Shown here piece by piece: positions 49,601 to 64,000 of a stretch of 64,000 nt of DNA; the first letter of the stretch is position 1; each line of letters starts with the position of its first letter. Both the position numbers and the translations under genes were made by a program. Source of the stretch: Lagopus muta (Eukaryota; Chordata; Aves; Galliformes; Phasianidae). The notes below the pieces were generated by a model that searched no databases, was not told the DNA's origin, and saw nothing but the letters and a program-made list of their open reading frames with translations. Location: NCBI RefSeq assembly GCF_023343835.1, contig NC_064433.1, positions 32,147,214 to 32,211,213 on the forward strand. Reading direction: 5' to 3'.

Positions 49601-52142
49601 ACTGGATTCATTTTTTCCATCATATCTCAATAGAGTTTGGGTGGATCACTTGTTCCACCTTGTAATCAGGTCAAGAAGTCCATCTGTATTTGTAGTGTAG
49701 AAAAGGTAAGTAGGAAATGGAAGAACAAGTTAAGACCAAGTTGGAAACCAGGTCTAGTATGTGACATCACACAGCAATGAACTGCTAACTTTTTTTTAAA
49801 ATATTGGTCTATAATAGTATTCTATTCTACTAATTCTATTCTGTTCTACTAATTTTATATCCTTACTCTTATGGGTTTTGTAGTTAGTTCTGTAATTAAC
49901 TTGGATTCATGCAATTAGAGTCACATGCCTGTGAAAAAGCTCTGTACTGAACTATTAGATCTGCTTCAAATAATTAGCACAGCCTGTGAACTATCTCTGT
50001 TATGCATTCCTATGTCAAAACCTCCACACATGCTCTAAGTGCCCTTTTTCGCTACCTTAATTCTCTTCTTCTTCTAACACCTAATCACCGTAGCTTGTGT
50101 CTCGTGTCTTGTTTTTTGTTTTTATTTGTTTTTAATACACATTTGTCTTTAGGAAAAAAACTATGACTTGTCTAGATTTTTGTGATCTATAAATGGCTGT
50201 AACCAAGCAGTGAGCCTAAACTCACGTCAAATGTATACTTGTAACAGGAACCTTTCCATAGGATAGAACAAGGCCTGCCAGCTTCATGTTTAAGACATAA
50301 ATTTGGTATTCTGCAGATATTTTTAAGAGATTCGGTGAATTATTTAGCCTTGAAAACTGGTGATTCATTCAAACCTTTTGGAAAGCTACACTTGGGAAAC
50401 TCTAATGTGTGCTGGCCAGAGATGTTAAATATTTTCCTCAAAATTTCCACGTGTCCAAAAAAGATTACTGTTTGGGCAACCTACAAAAAAATACTGATCA
50501 TCAATATGAATGAGTTGGGACAGTGGATCAAAACAATAATCACTAATGCAAAAAGTTAACATGACCCTAGAAAATGTTACCTTATTTCCATTCCCAGCTC
50601 ATTTGTTCCCTGAAACTTGTGTGCATTTTTTAAGAAAATGTAGACATACCATTTATTGCTATTTTAATGACAGATTAGATACACTGGGTCTCTGAGCTAG
50701 CAATGAGAAACATGCTGAGACAGCTGCAAATTTCTGCTAGTGACAGATTAGCCAAAGGCACAGAAAGAGATACCATAGCAACAAAGAGCCAGCCGCAAGT
50801 GCAATCACTCTTTTCCATAGCTAATATTTTGCTACAGTCTGTGCACTTGTATTGTAATCACATCCTTTTTATGAACCACAAAATATAGCTCATCACTGTA
50901 CCCCATACATATTGTTCCTATAAATCTTCACCCAAAATTCAAGTAGAAGGTGAGGAGTCTATAGACAGAAACTTTCAAGTGAGGCAGGGGGATAGAGAAG
51001 TTTTACAGCAAGGTAGTCTTTTAATTTGATTCCTTAAATAACATTTGAAGAAGCACTTCCTATAATTATTTACTACTGACACTTGGGAAATCATTCAAGT
51101 TTCACAGTGGTCAAAGCAAAAGGTGAACTGCTTCACGTGATGGAGGTTAGCACTAGATTTACTCTGAAAAAATGTCACACAAAAAATGCACTGCCTTATT
51201 AGTATAGAATGACTGCAGAGATACCTCCAGTCTATTGTAAAAAGCCTAAAATTCCCTCTACACACAGTGTTCATGAATTTCAGATTTTTTTCAACTTACA
51301 TACCAACACCAGTACTGCTTTGAAAATTTTGGAGGAAGGAAGAGGAATAAAGACATGAGAGAAGAGATAACTACAATGGCAATATTTCTTTCCAACTTCA
51401 GGAAAACAACAACAACAAGTTATACTTTCATTTTTTTTCTGTCTGTTGCTGCTTAAAGAGACAGTGCATCAGCTGCTGATACAGAGGAGCAGAAATTAAC
51501 AGCTAACACAGCTGCACTGCTGATGTCAGACTGTTTCCAGAAAAACGTTCTTTTCTTCTCTTATCCAAGGACAGATTTTAGTTCTCATTTTTTGTATTGT
51601 CTTACTCCCCTGTTGGTTACGACAGTAGCTGAATCACTGTTAATGCTGCCATCTGATATTTCAGGTTTCTTAGTAAATACCATCCTGCCTTCAGCCTTCC
51701 TCCAACTGCCCATTGCAAAGCATAACTGTGTAAAGGTACCTAATGGAAGCTCTTTCGTTCCTTGGGCTGAAAGCTTTATGAACAGCACACTTTATAATCT
51801 GAAACATAAATAAAATTGTTGCTTCTCCTATCAGCAGCTGTAATTAATTTAGAAACAATATAGTATCTTCAAGTGAGAAAGAGGAGATGGGGTAAAAATA
51901 TAAGCAATATTTATAGATAGCAGCAGAACTGCATTGATTCAGAGTAGTGTAATACACACGCTGAACACCATTTGTAGCAGTTGGTATGTTTGGACAGTAT
52001 CCTTCTCTGCTTCCAATGATGTTATTAAATTTTTAGTTTGTTTTAAATTCGAGATGTCATAATGCAAAATTAGATTAAACGGAATATTACAAATATCTGA
52101 CTTCAGACTCTCTCCGGCATTGTTTGAAATGCAGATGAACAC
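43656..52142. other. Unique AT-rich stretch
   Basis: About 8.5 kb with no recognised gene, RNA gene or transposon. It has short A or T runs near 44207, 47793 and 47855, and an imperfect tandem of TTCTATTCTACTAA words at about 49820-49857. A one-mismatch CTCF-like word CCACTAGAAGGCA is at 48030-48042. The longest frame is 106 codons (49380-49700, plus), unrecognised. Confidence 0.5.
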
Positions 52143-52392
52143 TCTCAATATGGATTTCCCTCCAATCTGGCAATATTTCTGTTTGTTCCCTTTTTTTTTT
52201 CTTTTTTCTTTTTTTTTTTTTTTCCATTAGTCGTCTATCTCTGGTATTGGTTTGGAAAGCAGATTTCGATTTGGAATGTAGATAAATGGACTCAGTATGG
52301 ATTTGTTCCTGGTCACGTACAATTTCTCTCTTATTTCTCTCTGTTCCTTATATATATATATTTACAGTACTCTATTTCTAATATTGGGTTGG
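52143..52392 (+). repeat. Diverged tandem duplication, period about 148 bp
   Basis: Two blocks align in order. CTCAATATGGATTT (52143) pairs with CTCAGTATGGATTT (52291), and a TTTCTGTTTGTTCC-type segment pairs with TCTCTCTGTTCC. GTCTATCTCTGGTATTGGTT (52233-52252) pairs with ACTCTATTTCTAATATTGGG. The first unit carries a T-rich expansion (52191-52223) where the second has TATATATATATA. It is two old, diverged copies; the unit does not match a repeat I know. Confidence 0.5.
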
Positions 52393-58373
<5,981 letters not shown>

Positions 58374-58392
58374 GGGGGCCCTCTGTTGGTTA
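58374..58392 (-). promoter_or_regulatory. CTCF-like motif (one mismatch)
   Basis: The minus strand reads CCAACAGAGGGCCCCC. Compared with CCASYAGRKGGC it differs only at the fourth position (A for S). It is weaker than the motif at 19034-19051 and in the same orientation. Confidence 0.25.
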
Positions 58393-63782
<5,390 letters not shown>

Positions 63783-63820
63783 CAGAGTCATAGAATGGCT
63801 TGGGTTGGAAGGGACCCACT
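63783..63820 (-). mobile_element. CR1 3'-end stub, minus strand
   Basis: AGAGTCATAGAATGGCTTGG followed by GTTGGAAGGGACCC is the last ~35 bases of CR1, after which similarity stops. It is a very short truncated insertion. Confidence 0.8.
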
Positions 63821-64000
63821 TGATTAATTACATTATCTTTCTGCTATATCCACAAAGCAGTAAGCAAGGAAAAGACTGAATTTCATTCAATCCTGCTCTT
63901 ATTAGCACTGGGGTGATATTGCTGTAGTTAGGGTAATCTAAGAATACAAGGAACACAAAGCGTTTTGTTACTGATATAACCTCTTCTTTGATCAGCTACT
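63821..64000. other. Unique sequence to window end
   Basis: Nothing recognised. Confidence 0.6.

Overview
The window looks like avian nuclear DNA, most likely from a galliform bird (chicken, turkey or quail group). The evidence is its repeats: several 5'-truncated CR1 LINE copies with the diagnostic AATCATAGAATGG-type 3' end, a bird ERVL-type LTR beginning TGTCCTGG, and a short mariner resembling Galluhop (Mariner1_GG), a family best known from galliforms. Family names come from remembered consensus sequences, not from a search.

No protein-coding gene can be supported. The sequence is AT-rich. The longest open frames are about 100-140 codons, which is roughly what stop-codon statistics predict for AT-rich DNA of this length on two strands (my estimate: about ten frames of 100 codons or more). 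None resembles a cellular protein family I know. The only recognisable coding sequence is transposon debris: a CR1 reverse-transcriptase C-terminus at about 2.74-3.4 kb and the N-terminal part of a mariner transposase near 13.7-14.6 kb. The window is therefore best read as the inside of a very long intron or an intergenic gene desert.

Layout: 0-2.5 kb is non-coding. At 2.5-4.0 kb two CR1 copies lie in tandem on the minus strand. At 5.7-6.2 kb there is a much older CR1 remnant. 6.2-13.3 kb is unique. At 13.26-14.90 kb there is a three-level nest: an ERVL-type LTR interrupted by a mariner, itself interrupted by a second LTR in the opposite orientation with a visible 5-bp target duplication. At 18-21 kb there is a cluster of CR1 fragments, plus a GC-richer block with a strong CTCF-like motif. 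Beyond 21 kb the sequence is markedly poor in recognisable elements: one possible LTR at 25.6-26.1 kb, a CR1 at 38.7 kb, an ERV LTR tail with a primer-binding-like site at 43.5-43.65 kb and a CR1 stub at 63.8 kb. A diverged tandem duplication of about 148-bp period lies at 52.1-52.4 kb.

The observations most worth checking are the nested transposon group, a minus-strand acceptor fused to a donor at 36.92 kb (the layout of a recursive splice site in a long intron), two stretches that read like conserved non-coding elements (36.4-36.9 and 39.6-40.05 kb), and a 58-nt exon-like segment on the minus strand at 31.6 kb. I found no undescribed system with firm support.
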